Counted from the stretch's first letter, positions 39,068 through 51,746 are shown. The stretch is 64,000 bases of DNA from Hypomesus transpacificus (GCF_021917145.1 NW_025813796.1:496001-560000); one strand, 5' to 3'. The notes: generated by a model not told the origin, from the letters alone. Made by a program: numbers and translations.

Positions 39068-39344
39068 TTCGTCAGGAACGGGTGTAGGTCATAGACATGT
39101 CCTGTCGTTTCACAGGCGTGTTTAGCCACAGAGTTGTACATGGCTCCTTACAGTACAGAACAATAATGAATAGTATCCATAGAAAGTACTATGCAAACTG
39201 AAATACTTGTGTATGCAAAACATGCTCTGCTATTTGTGTGGAAGGTGTGTCCTCTTTGGCCTAGGAAATGAATCAGAGCTTCTCCAGCTGCTAAATTCAT
39301 ATTTTATGTGTTTGTAAATGTATTTATATACCTGGGAATAAAAG

Positions 39345-40877
39345 TTGGACCTATGTAATGCTATAAATATAAATACATATTTATATCAGTACATGTATCT
39401 GCCATTTTCTTCTGAAATGTCTATATTTTTTTTATATATATAATCTGAAAAGTTTCTACCCAGTTAATTAGAAGCCCTCCTTGACCAAGGAACTGTGAAA
39501 TATCTGTAATACTTTAACAAAAGTAAAAGTCTAACAAGAGGGAAATTGCACGTTTTAAAGGGTCACATATGGTGTGACCAGTTGTAGGTTTTTCAACGAA
39601 ATCCCAACCATCTCAACGTGTTGTCCGTATTGATAGATTAAAGTATTTGGGTTAAGGATTGGATTTTGGCATATGACTATGACAGGGACAACCAAACTCA
39701 ATCAACAAGTCAGGAAGACAGAAAAACCATCATCAGTTTGGTTTATTTTAACTGAAAGGGTGTTAAATCATTAAACTAGAAAAGAAACATCCTGTGAATC
39801 TGTGAACCCCAAATCCAAAATTAAACACAAAGAAAGGACAGATGGTAATTTCAGTGATGGGATAGAATAAATTAGAGGATGTTCTGGTTGCCAGGTTTGT
39901 TAATATTCCACGTTGGATATTCAGTCAGTGAATTGTAACCCTGTACGAATGTTAGCGCCTACTGAACATAGACTACATGTAAAATTTTGAAATTTGCACA
40001 ATCTTCCCATACACACACAAGTTCTTTAAATAATTGGTGTCAATTAATAATTTCCGTTTACCAGGTAAATAGAACTCTATTGTCACATTTATTTTAGCCT
40101 AACCTAAATACATTTCTATAGTCTAGACCTACATTCTTTGATATACTTTTTACACAATGGTAGTTTATTTTTCTTCCTCTACACGTGTGTACTATTGTAT
40201 CATCATTGTCGTCATTGTATGGTTCAACAAAGATCTTGTTTACTGATGGTGTCCGTGTAAAACATCTCGTTAACAGCTTTCTGGCGTCTACAAAATGTCT
40301 GGCAACCCAAAGACGCAATCTGTGTCAGTAGCTGGGCGACACAGTGCGAATGAAGGGCTGCATTTTGTATGTCCGTTAATAGTTTTACTTAGGTTATGTC
40401 TAGATTTTACTGTAATTCCGTTATTGGCTTCATAAATCATATAGTCTATGGTCGTTTAATTTGTGTTTGAATGGGCAAATGCATAGCATTGCGACGACTG
40501 GTTGCGATAGTGACAGCTATTAAAGGAATAGGATGACGCTTAAAGGCTCGCTCGGTGTAATATGTGCAACTACATAGACACTAAACATGCTTTCTTTTTC
40601 TTAAATATCGTTGACTCACTTATCATTCAAGAAACCAGAGCTAGCGAGTAAAGCATAGCTTTGATGTTTGATTGCAGTGGCTGAAAAACTGATTTCAAAC
40701 TGAGATAATATATTTTTTATATAAAGAAATAGAGTAATTATTTGCTATTTCGCAAATTGAAGCCCAGTGTCGGCTGGTGTTGATGGGCAAAAAATATTTT
40801 TAGACTTGTCCGGTAGCCTACTGTTGGCTTGAGAGATTTAGGCCGGAGGAGATTTCGACTGCAAGGTAGCAGATAAG
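39345..40877. other. Intergenic region and atp6v0a2 promoter side
   Basis: About 1.5 kb between the nfkbil1 polyadenylation signal and the atp6v0a2 ATG. It is AT-rich, with no coding exon seen. The last 100 to 200 bases should be the atp6v0a2 5' UTR and promoter; I see no TATA box at a clear distance. Confidence 0.45.
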
Positions 40878-42169
40878 ATGGGGTCGGTGTTCCGAAGTGA
40901 GGAGATGTGCCTGGCACAATTGTTTCTACAGTCCGGTTCTGCTTATGATTGCATAAGTGAACTTGGAGAAATGGGTCTGGTCGAGTTCCGAGATGTAAGT
41001 TTTCCTGATTGTCCAATGCTCGCACACGTGTTTTATCTTACAGTCTCAAATTCAATGTATTTAAATTCAGCTTTATGTAAGTGTCACAATGTCACAAAAT
41101 TACATTTTGGGTGTGTGTTCTTGCATGTGTGCGTATCGGTCTGTGTGTGAGAGTGTGTATGTGTGTGTGGTCAGATAATTGTCAATTAGTTGCCTGTTAA
41201 TCAGTCCAATCAGTCCAGTTAATGCCCTTGACAGAAATCAATACTCAGAAGTAGAACAAACTGATAATGCAAACCTTTTAAAGCCTGACCTCGAGGCAGA
41301 GCAAAGATTCATTGTGTCCAAAAATAGCCTAGCTTCTGAAGTTAACTGCACAGAATAGGGGATGGTACTAATCTAACCCCTTCCATCCATAAAAAAAACA
41401 GTATTGTTGAATAAACCCTAAATCTGTGTACACAAGCACTGGCGCACACGTCCTCCAGCCTAGCCACCCAACCTCGCCTCTTCTTCTCTGGTTTCAGCTC
41501 AACCCCAGCGTCAGCTCGTTCCAGCGCCGTTTCGTCAGCGAAATCAAGAGGTGTGAGGAGATGGAGAGAATTCTGGGTAAGGAAACCGAGATGGGGCCTG
41601 GCTGACATGCACATCTGCCCTACGTGGATGGTGGCGCGTGACATGTCTGTGCCTTTTCCTTGAGCAGGGTACCTGTTAAGGGAGATCCGAAAGGCCAGTA
41701 TAGCTGTCCCTGAGGAGGACGACAGTCCTGTCGCCCCTCCCCCTAAACAAGTCCTTGAAATCATGGTGAGGCTCTTGTATTGTGTACGGCAATATGATAC
41801 GTTGTCATGATTTGAGAATTCGTAGGAGTAATGTCATTATGAAGCCTCAAGACTATATCTTTCGCTTGGCGTGTGTGTGACCCGTTTGAGTTAAGAACAC
41901 GCTGCCGTTTGAGTATTGATTTTGTGATGATCGGGATGGTTCAGGGCCGAGATGGTTGTGGTCGGGGGAGGATTGGCTGTCGGTGGTTGAGTCTGGCTGT
42001 CTGGTCCTCAGGAGCAGCTGCAGAGGCTGGAGGTGGAGCTGAGCGAGGTGGCCAGGAACAAGGAGAAGCTCCAGAGGAACCTGCTGGAGCTGACCGAGTA
42101 CACACACATGCTGAGGATCACGCGCACATTCATACACAGCAGCTCTCGGGTCAGTCCTGTCTGTCTCTT

Positions 42170-42264
<95 letters not shown>

Positions 42265-42269
42265 TCCTC

Positions 42270-42300
<31 letters not shown>

Positions 42301-45300
42301 GCGAGGGTGCTGCAGAAAGAGGGATGACTCTAATTAATGAAAACAGTCATTCCACTGGCATCCAGAGAATCTCATGACTCCAATAATCTGTGTTTTGAAA
42401 AAAGGAAAACAATTTTTTGTTTATTTTTTTTACATTATTATATCTCTGCCAAGGGAGTCACCATGTTCACTGTCACCAGACTCCATTTCCTGCCCGAGTG
42501 TAGTAGGCTTTAAACTTGAACAAACGTGTGGTGTGATGTGGTAATGTTTGTTTGTTCTCCTCTTAGCACGAGGCCCTGGGTCCCCAGTATGAAGAATTCC
42601 CCTCTACAGAGATGGAGTCTGGGACAGGATGCACCAACATGCAGAGACTGGGAGCCAAGCTGGGGTAAGGGTTTTAGGAAATGACAAGTACATGACTTAA
42701 CTTTTAACCCAGATAAACGGTTACTGTTTATGGCTAAACATTCAATGTTGAAGTGTCACTGTTTAACACTCACTCTCTCTCTGTCTCTTTGTCTCTCTGT
42801 CGCTCTATCCGTCCCTCCCTCCCTCGCTCCGTTTGTCTCCCTGTTTTTCCTCCCGTCTCTTTTCCCCTCTTTTCCCCCTTCGCCTCTTTTCTCTCTCCCT
42901 CTCCAGGTTCGTCTCCGGTCTGATCCAAAGGGTGAAAGTGGAGGCCTTTGAGCGCATGCTGTGGAGGGTGTGTAAGGGCTACACCATCCTCAGCTACGCC
43001 GAGGTGGACGAGAGCCTCGTCGACCTGGACACGGTGCGACGGTGAACACGGCACACAGAAATACCAAACAAGGAACACAGCCATGTCCACGAGTATCATC
43101 GTGTGTCGTTTTTTTCCCGCTCTCTCGCAGGGTGAGATCAACGAAAGTGTCGTGTTCCTCATCTCGTTTTGGGGCGACCAGATTGGACAGAAGGTTCAGA
43201 AGATCTGCGATTGGTACGTTCCTCGTGACACGGATATATCGACACGTTACAAATAAGAGGGGAGGCAATGTATGGCGTGCAGCAAATCGGACGGACCGCC
43301 TCTTTCGTTTTAGTCTCTGAACCTAGTCCTTTGTCGCGTGTCTGCTGTTCCCTAGCTACCACTGTCACCTTTACCCCCACCCTGAGAACGACGAGGAGAG
43401 GGTGGACGTGATGGACAACCTCCGGACACGGATCCAGGACTTGAACAACGTACGTCTGGGCCCATTGTCCGTTCTTTTGACAACGTCCACCGATGCTGTG
43501 AGGGGAAATCATGTTGTCGTTGGTTTCTCACTGTTCTGTCCATCCAGGTGTTGCACCGCACGGAGGAATACCTGAAGCAGGTACTCCAGAAGGCCTCCGA
43601 GTCGGCCTTCACCTGGGTGGTGCAGGTGAAGAAGATGAAGGCCATCTACCACATCCTCAGCCTCTGCAGCTTCGACGTCACCAACAAGTGTCTGATCGCA
43701 GAGGTGTGGTCTCCCGTCAGCGACCTGACGAACCTGCGGGGGGCGCTGGAGGAAGGATCGGTGAGTGAGTCCGCCTTCTCCGTGAAAGAGAGAGATTTGA
43801 CGGTGAATTTGCGTCGCTACCGTCTTATCGGCGGATCTCCTGCCTGACCGTTTCGTTTCCCGTTTCCGGCATCAGAGAAAGGGAGACGCCACCGTTCCGT
43901 CTTTCGTGAACCGCATTCCGAGCAGCGACACTCCGCCCACCCTCCTCAGGACCAACAAGTTCACGTCTGGGTTCCAGAGCATCGTGGAGGCGTACGGCGT
44001 GGGAGACTACCGCGAGGCCAGTCCAGGTGGGCTTCCACACACCCCACAGCCCGACCAGATATCTGAGGTCCACAGCTGCTGGTGCAGCGGAAGTTCTCCC
44101 CCACTTCCCTGGTTGGTGATGATGTTCCTTTTCTCGTTTGCAGCTCCATACACCGTCATCACATTCCCTTTCCTGTTTGCGGTCATGTTCGGGGACCTGG
44201 GGCACGGGCTGGTCATGACGATGTTTGCCCTCTGGATGGTTCTGACGGAGAAGAGCCACAAGCGCAAGCGATCCGACAACGAGGTGAGAGGAACCGCCAC
44301 CCTGTCATCTCCTCAGCAGCGATACAAACCCACGACGATGCGTTTTTCCTTCCGATTTTTCATTTGGTTCGGTGGTTTTCATCCATCCTCAGGTCTGGGT
44401 GATGTTCTTCCAAGGCCGCTACATCATCCTGATGATGGGCCTGTTCTCTATCTACACCGGCCTCATCTACAACGACTGCTTCTCCAAGTCCCTCAACATC
44501 TTCGGCTCAGGATGGAGCGTGAAGGCCATGTTCACGGAGCAGCAGTGGACGTGAGTCACCTGACCTTCACTTCTGGATTTGTGGTGTCCCATGTGCGGTT
44601 TGGATTCCAGCTTTGACTGGAACTCGTCTGTTAGGAAGTCGTTTGTACAGCTGTTCACTTCCTCATGTCTCCGTGCAGGAATGAAACTCTCCAAACGAAC
44701 CCTGTGCTCACGTTGGACCCCAACGTTTCCGGGGTTTTCCGTGGACCATACCCCTTTGGAATCGACCCTGTGAGTATCCAAGTTGTATGGATGGAGACAC
44801 AAACCAAATCAACACACAAAAGCAGCCTCACCCTCCCAGACTGACTGACTGACTGACCGGTCCGATCTCCTATGTTTATGCTTCCTCCTGCATCTCAGAT
44901 CTGGAACATGGCCGTGAACCGCCTGTCCTTCCTCAACTCCTACAAGATGAAGATGTCCGTCATCATCGGCGTGGTGCACATGAGCTTCGGGGTGGTGCTC
45001 AGCGTTTTCAACCACCTGTGAGTCACAAGTCACGAGGACACTTACCCCTGCCCCTTGTCATCGCCGTATAAAGCGACGAAGCAGAACTAAAAGGCATCTC
45101 TCTGTCCGAGAGAAGCAGCCAATCAAAAACCTTTTGATAACAACGCAAAGAGCCAATCACTTCTCTTCCGTCCTTCCAGGCACTTCCGGCAGAAGTTCAA
45201 CGTCTACCTGCTGTTCCTCCCAGAGCTGCTGTTCCTGCTGTGTCTTTTCGGCTACCTGGTCTTCATGATCCTCTATAAATGGATGGCGTTCGGAGCCCGA

Positions 45301-46193
45301 GATTCCCGCCTGGCTCCCAGCATCCTCATCCACTTCATCAACATGTTCCTCATGCAGGGGGGGGACAACACCCCTCTCTACCCTGGACAGGTAGGGCCTG
45401 GAGGCGTAACGAGTCCCCACTGTGTCCGACTGGGCTTGTGCACTGGATGTTTGAGTGGTCACTGGTTCGACCTGGGCTTGATGCTGAATGTGTGTGTGGT
45501 TCCACAGACAGGGCTGCAGATCTTCCTGGTGGTGGTAGCTCTTCTGTCTGTGCCCGTGCTGCTGTTGGGAAAACCGCTCTACCTCTACTGGCTGCATCGC
45601 GGGGCAAAAAGCTTGCGAGGACGCAGGGTGAGATCTTATATACGGTTTATGGCTAAACATTCAGTGTTGAACTCACTGTTTAACACACCTCCCGCCCGCC
45701 CGCCCGCCCTCCCTCCCTCCCTCCCTCCCTCCCTCCACCTAGAACACCTATATATATGTCTCTGTTTGTAGGGTCTAATGTGAAGTGTCTCTCTCCTCAT
45801 GAAGGGCTATGAGAGAGTTCGCCGTGTGAGTGAGGACGACATGTCCACGGCACCAGCATACGACGAAGACGAAGAGGAGGGCCTCGACGACCTCATGACC
45901 AGCAGAGAGACCGCACGCAAGAAGGTCAGAATCCTCGGCGACCGATCCGACATCCGACAGCGGGGGCTGTTGTCACCTGATCCGTCGAATCCATCCACCC
46001 CCCCCCAAAAAAGAAGAGCGAATGTGTCTGAAGTCATGTGATCTTTGCCTCTTGTGTTCGCTTGCAGTTTGACTTTGGCGACGCCTTCCTGCACCAGGCC
46101 ATCCACACCATAGAGTACTGCCTGGGCTGCATCTCCAACACGGCCTCCTACCTGCGTCTCTGGGCCCTCAGCCTGGCCCACGCTCGTGAGTAG

Positions 46194-46227
<34 letters not shown>

Positions 46228-46796
46228 ACTGCAGCTGGCCGTGGAAAGAAAACGTGTGGAACTATCTGGAATGTTCTATACTCTGCCAGAGCATTGTTCT
46301 ATTGTGTGTGTTTGTGTGTGTTGAACAGAGCTTTCTGAGGTGCTGTGGGCCATGGTGATGCGTCTGGGCCTGAGGGTGACCTCCAGACTGGGGGTGCTGT
46401 TCCTGGTGCCTGTGTTCGGCCTGTTTGCCCTGCTCACGGTGTCCATCCTCCTGGTCATGGAAGGCCTCTCGGCCTTCCTCCACGCCCTCCGCCTCCACTG
46501 GTGAGCCTCTCGTCTGTTCAGTCGCCCGCTCAAACCATGGTTTAACCCTTCGCTCACTTTCTCATGTGTTCAAATTGGCTGTCATTCCCTTCAGGCTAAC
46601 TATTAGCCATGTATTTACTCAATTGATCTCTCTCTTTTTTTCTGTCTTTCTGTCTTCTCTCTCTCTTTATTCTTTCTTTCCTTCCTTCTCCAGGGTGGAG
46701 TTCCAAAACAAGTTCTACCATGGAACTGGCATTAAGTTTGCCCCCTTTGATTTCTCCGTCCTTCCCTCAGTCTTGGAGCAGGAAGGCCTGCTGTGA
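40878..46796 (+). CDS. atp6v0a2: V-type proton ATPase 116 kDa subunit a2 (V0 sector)
   Basis: Twenty exons: 40878-40994, 41498-41576, 41668-41765, 42012-42149, 42567-42664, 42907-43033, 43131-43213, 43356-43449, 43548-43760, 43876-44026, 44144-44283, 44393-44550, 44679-44769, 44899-45017, 45180-45390, 45508-45627, 45805-45924, 46068-46185, 46329-46500, 46694-46796. All phases close: 849 codons plus stop (human a2 about 856). The N-terminus [20 protein letters not shown] and [17 protein letters not shown] near the C-terminus match isoform a2 best. The cytosolic N-terminal half (to about 390) binds V1; the C-terminal half has multiple membrane helices that form the proton half-channels. The essential proton-path arginine lies in [15 protein letters not shown] (exon 18, about Arg749). 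The acidic loop of exon 17 ([12 protein letters not shown]) varies in the family. The a2 subunit acts in the Golgi and endosomes; human loss causes cutis laxa. Polyadenylation signal AATAAA at 47800-47805. Confidence 0.95.
42161..42258 (+). repeat. (CT)n microsatellite in atp6v0a2 intron 4
   Basis: About 100 bp of nearly pure CT, followed by TTTC units to about 42300. It starts about 12 nt after the exon 4 donor (42149|42150 GTCAGT). Confidence 0.9.
42726..42769 (+). repeat. Short imperfectly palindromic element, copy 1 (atp6v0a2 intron 5)
   Basis: A 44-bp segment starting GTTTATGGCTAAACATTC and ending CACTGTTTAACAC. It contains nested inverted repeats (TAAACA/TGTTTA around TTCAA/TTGAA). A second copy lies in intron 16 of the same gene (45645 to 45686). 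Confidence 0.7.
45645..45686 (+). repeat. Short imperfectly palindromic element, copy 2 (atp6v0a2 intron 16)
   Basis: A 42-bp segment, GTTTATGGCTAAACATTC to CACTGTTTAACAC, nearly identical to 42726 to 42769 except for one substitution and a short deletion in the middle. Both copies lie about 120 to 140 bp upstream of the next exon and are followed by a pyrimidine-rich tract. Confidence 0.7.
46195..46227 (+). repeat. Poly(C) tract, 33 nt, atp6v0a2 intron 18
   Basis: It starts 10 nt into the intron, after GTGAGTAGA. The exact length is probably unreliable. Confidence 0.9.
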
Positions 46797-47830
46797 CCAC
46801 ACTGAGCGAGCCACAACAAGGCAGTGTTTTATTGCCGGGTGGGTTCTTAGAGTGTGAATGTGGAGGCCCACTGTGACAACCATGGTAGAATGCAGTACAC
46901 AGACTGAAACTCCCTGTTGTGCTGGGAAGACATGTAGCAACATTTTCACCTAAGACTTTTTTTAACAGTTACAGGCTGCACTGACCGCCTTCTATCGATG
47001 AGACCATATCCAGCGAACTCTGAACTCCGTGGGGTACAAAATTACTGTTTATGTATGTTGATACTTTGTAATAATAGGATTATTGCTGCTTATGTATTGG
47101 CTACCTAATGCCAGTTACTGTTTGTGAATTTAAGGACTTGATTATGAATCAGTTGTGTATAGGAGTTTTTTTAATACTTATTTATTATTTAACATATTTA
47201 TCCGAGACAAATGTAAAGTTAAGAGCCCTTAACCCTTCTGAGTATGTACAGGAAGTTATATCAAGCGTCCTGTCTGGTGCCATTAGAATGTCTTTGTAAA
47301 CGACACACATGAAAACCATTGCTACAGAAATGCACATTATCCACGTGAAGAAAATACTGCTTTTGGTAAACCTTCTTTGGTATGAGAAACTACTACTTAT
47401 TTTTGCAACAGACGTTATCACTTTCCAAACAGAAATGCAGAAATGATTGTATAATAAGAAAAATCAGCGTTTATATTGATGATTACTGTGCTTATGCCAA
47501 ACGGAAGTGATTTTAAGAGTGCTGGAGACTGTAAATGTTTTTTGTTCATTTTTATTTGATCGTTTCTGATGTACTTTTAGGATTGTAAAAATGTTGTTGG
47601 ACATGAGTGAGAACAGACGCACCAGATCAGATGACACTGCGTTGGCAGTTGCAATAAGCTCTCCTCGTGCCATAATACAGAATGCGTTGAGGCAAGGACT
47701 AAATGGCGTTAATATTTCTGTCTGTATGAGAAATTGTATTTAATCTTATTTATTAACCCCATTTAAATGTGATGAGTGAAGTTGGAAGTAATGCCAGCAA
47801 ATAAAAAGTCAATGCACAAGATAAATAAAC
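46797..47830 (+). other. atp6v0a2: atp6v0a2 3' UTR (probable)
   Basis: AT-rich non-coding sequence from the stop codon to polyadenylation signals at 47800 to 47805 and a few bases beyond (ATAAATAAAC near 47821). Confidence 0.6.
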
Positions 47831-47913
47831 ACATCCTAGGGATTTCTTGTTTTTGTTTTTGTTTATATTCATCCTTCAGTTCCAAACCTAATAGTCGCTG
47901 ACTGTATATGTGG

Positions 47914-47927
47914 CCGGCAGATGGCAC
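47914..47927 (+). promoter_or_regulatory. Candidate CTCF-type insulator motif
   Basis: CCGGCAGATGGCAC fits CCASYAGRKGGCRS with one mismatch. Its first 13 bases are identical to the candidate upstream of tbc1d10a (14298). It lies about 110 bp past the atp6v0a2 polyadenylation signal. Motif evidence only. Confidence 0.3.
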
Positions 47928-48920
47928 CCTAAGAACCGTTTCAGTTGAGCTTGTTTGATAATCAGTGATTCTTCTCCTTGGTCTGACCTACCGTCTTAAA
48001 TAAAGGAGTCAATACCCATATTGAAAGTAATAGAGCATCTACAGAAATTCTACTGGATATTGTCCATATTAAATATTACAGACATATTTGCATATTTGCA
48101 ATTCATGAAACTTGTTGGCTTTCGCTATATGGCCTAGTTTTTTTACAGAACTTATGAAGCCCGTATATATCACCGACTCGTTGAATGGAAAAATATTTAT
48201 ATTTGAAGTTCTTTCCTTAAGCTACTCTTCCAAAGCCTCTGCTTTCCACCCGCAGTCTAGTCCAGCAGCAAGGTTTGTATTCATCCATCCCTTGGACGCT
48301 GCAGCCAAACCAAACTGCATAACACTTTAATTAGTGCATAAAGGTCTACAAACACGCACACGCACACACACACACATTTCCACACAAAACAATTCCAACC
48401 CTTCTGTCATATTGCTTGTGTGTTTATATCACAGCCAGTTTCATAACCCACAGATATTGATCAGACAACATCCAGGCTAAACGAATGCATAATTGTTTTG
48501 TAGTTAATCGTAAAACTATTTTGCTAAATTAGCACGGGTCCATTTAGTCAGACAATGCTTACACTTGGTGATAGGCATCATTAGCTACCCCAGTGTGACT
48601 GACTATCACAGTGAACAATAGCCATGCCTCTGTGGCGCTTCTGCTGTCACTGGTACCCAGAGCATCAGAAAAGGAGCTGAGTTTTCGGTCACTGCGCACC
48701 TTCTCTCTGCGGCGAGAAGAAGGACGCGGCAGCATCCACATTTCGTTCTGCGCAGTTTCTCAAAGTATTGTCAGGGACAGACACAGGCAGGCCATAACAT
48801 CAAAGGTTACCGCGCATCGTCGCTTCAGTGGACGATCGAAGCCAGGGGACTTTTTTTGGTGTATTTGTCCTTTGTTTTGATTTGAAAGAAAGGTGCAGAG
48901 AGAGCGGCAACTTCCAGAGG

Positions 48921-48990
48921 ATGCTTGCGTTTGTTTACCTAGCGGCGATGCTTTGCCTCGGCGCGACCAGCCCCGATCTGGAGTTGAACG
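48921..48990 (+). CDS. Probable first coding exon (signal peptide) of an unidentified secreted or membrane protein
   Basis: An ATG opens a 23-codon frame, MLAFVYLAAMLCLGATSPDL and then ELN, with a classic signal-peptide profile: a hydrophobic core and small residues (GAT) near the expected cleavage site. The frame runs into a GT donor (G|GTGGGTGCG) in phase 1, the usual phase for signal-peptide exons. The 300 bp upstream could be 5' UTR. Only 88 bp separate the donor from the assembly gap, so later exons are not visible or lie beyond it. I cannot assign a family. It is on the opposite strand to the lectican gene across the gap. The open frame reading on past the donor soon hits a stop, which supports splicing. 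Confidence 0.45.
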
Positions 48991-49078
48991 GTGGGTGCGT
49001 GTTTAGGAAAAAGTGCAGTAGAATACTGACGTAATGTCAACAAACCGTCTTGCCTCGCCCTGAACCATGCACAAAAGC

Positions 49079-49178
49079 NNNNNNNNNNNNNNNNNNNNNN
49101 NNNNNNNNNNNNNNNNNNNNNNNNNNNNNNNNNNNNNNNNNNNNNNNNNNNNNNNNNNNNNNNNNNNNNNNNNNNNNN
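49079..49178. other. Assembly gap (100 N)
   Basis: Exactly 100 N, the usual placeholder for a gap of unknown size. The gene models on both sides are incomplete (an orphan first exon on the left, a lectican lacking its 3' half on the right), so sequence is missing here or the contigs are misplaced. Confidence 0.99.
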
Positions 49179-49848
49179 CACTGTTCCTCTAAATACGAAA
49201 GAGCTGAGTGAAGATGGGGGCCTGATAATGATAACAATGACATGGAGGCTTCATATCAAACGCCACAGACAGGAAGAATAGAATGCAGACGAGAGTCAGG
49301 GGAACGGAGAGTGACTGTTTCCGAGGGCCGTTTCTCCAAAACACAACCCCAACGGCACAGCGAAGTGAAGGTCTGAGGTCTGAGAAGAAACGGTTCCCAC
49401 AGATACTACAGGCACAGGAACAGTACAGGAACAGCGACAACCTTTCGAGAAATTTAGAGGACAATAGGTGAATCTCTGAAGGGAGAAACCGGTAGGAGCG
49501 TAGCCCTTCCACACTTTTACATCCAAGATCCTTCGCCAGTCGAACCAGAGATGCAGCTGGAAACCTTGATGTCATCTTCACGAGTGGAAATATGGAAATG
49601 GGAATATCTAATATGAGGATGAATGTCTTTTTTGTGGGAGGGGTCAGACTGGGACACAGCTGTCCAGAAACAGCCGGCTCTAACAGAGGGTTCTGTCTGC
49701 CCGTGGTGATCCACAGCAAACACACGCGAGCAGACCAGCCCTGCCAGCATCGCGCAGAAGCGACAGCATCTGGCAAACAGGTCAACTAGAGAACGAGTCA
49801 AACTCAGAGACCCCGGGGGGGAGGGGGGACTTTCCTCCAAACGCTCAC

Positions 49849-50999
49849 CTGAGTGGTTTTTGTCGTGCACGTTGACGATGATCAGCTGGTACGGCGCCTT
49901 GGTGGGCGAGGCTGCTCCAGAGGTGGCCACCGATTGGTCCCCGGCGCTTGAGGTGGCCACCGATTGGTCCCCAGCGCTTGACTGGGTGGTGCCGGCTGGA
50001 ACTCTTGGCAAGGCCCCAGAATCTGGCCCCTCCTCCTTGTAGACCACAGCAGGCCGCTGGCCTGGCTGGCGGGTGCTGTCAGGCAGGCCTGGCTCAGGGG
50101 TGACCTTCCTGCCCCCGGCCTGGGGAGTCACCCCATCCCCCTCCTCCCCCTCGCTGGATCCCTCCCCGCTCCCGCTGCCCTCCCCGCTCCCGCTGCTCTC
50201 CTCCCCCCGGCCGGAGCCTCCTTCCTCCCTGTCGGAGGGCTCTCCCCCCTGGGCGATGTCCAGCTGCGAGGGCTGGGAGACGGTGGTGGGCAGGGGGGGA
50301 AACTGCAAGGAGAGGATATCCCCCCGGGGCAGGGACTCGACCAGGCTGGGGTCCTTCTGATCGAAGTCGTCCGCGTCGAAATCGGGGAAGGGAGTGCTCA
50401 CCGTGGCCGGGGGGGAGGGGGAGTCTGTGGGGGGGAGGTGGGACCCGAAGGTGGTGGTGTGGGGTTGGTGTCGGGGCCTGACTGTAACGGCAAGGTGAGC
50501 TCTGGGCGCTGCGTGCGGTCGGAGAGCCTCCGGGGTTGTGATTGGTCCAGGAGTAGTGATCTCTGGTTCCTTACCTGGAGAAGAGGAGAGGGGGGAGATC
50601 GGGGGGGGTGGCAAGCGAGGGGAGGAGAGAAGAGGAATACGGTAAACGTCATTAGAAAGGTAATAAGCTGTTTAGGCAGGAATGCTTTGCTGGCGGTCGA
50701 ATACTTTCAAGAGGGCAAATAGCGCCAAGTACAGTTTGCTAAACATGGTGTTTTCAGAATGGCCTTAGCTCACTGCAGGCTTTAAATGGAAGTCCAACCA
50801 CTGTGATTTCAGGAAAGTGAAGTCAGCTGTCTAGATAAAACCCTTTCAGCAGTGGAAGCAGCGTTACCAGTGGTGTCAGAATGACCATATGCAGAACAGG
50901 CCTGGACGAGACCACTGCAGCCGTATTTATAGACGCCTGAACAGCTTGGAAACTGGTGCTTTTAGGCCAATTCCAAACCACCCATATCATCTCTTTCTC

Positions 51000-51032
<33 letters not shown>

Positions 51033-51066
51033 CCCTCTCTCTCTCTCTCTCCCCCCCCCCCCCCCC

Positions 51067-51101
<35 letters not shown>

Positions 51102-51589
51102 CCCCCCCCCCCCCCCTCTCTCTCTCCTCTCCTCTCTCTTTCTCACATTAGTCTCAAGATATTTCTTTTGGCCATGACTAGCATCAGGACATGTGTTTAT
51201 CTCTCCCTTTTGCATGAATCCAGTCCCGCCGCCGTCTGCAGTGCTTCACGCACAGAACACATGAACGTCCCGGGCACCTGAACTTGGAGCCGTTCCAGGT
51301 AGCATGTCAGCACCACACTACATGTGTGACCCTCTATAAAAAAAAGATCTACCACCTAAGAACAGGAGAGGGGAAGGGGAGGGCAAACACACACACACAC
51401 AACATACAATGGGCCTTTGTGAGTGCAAACTGCTGAACTCATACTTTGTCCCATGAGAATATCCGGTCTGTTGGCACACTATAAGTTAACTGACACAACG
51501 CTGTATACTTTCAGCTCACTGCCCCCTCTTTCTCACTGAGGTGGGCTGTGGCAGAACGTGCAGAAGGAGAGTCCCTTTCTCTCTTTCCT

Positions 51590-51649
<60 letters not shown>

Positions 51650-51746
51650 TTCTCTCTCTCTTTCCTTCTCTCTCTCTTTCTCTTGCTTCTTTCTCTCTCT
51701 CTCTCTCTCTCTCTCTCCCTTTCCTTCTCTCTCTCTCTTTTCCTGT

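Noticed and set aside
49189-49785. A 198-codon minus-strand frame between the gap and the lectican central exon.
   Set aside because: It is out of phase with the lectican exon that ends at 49849, has no EGF or lectin cysteine pattern and no domain I recognise; probably chance.
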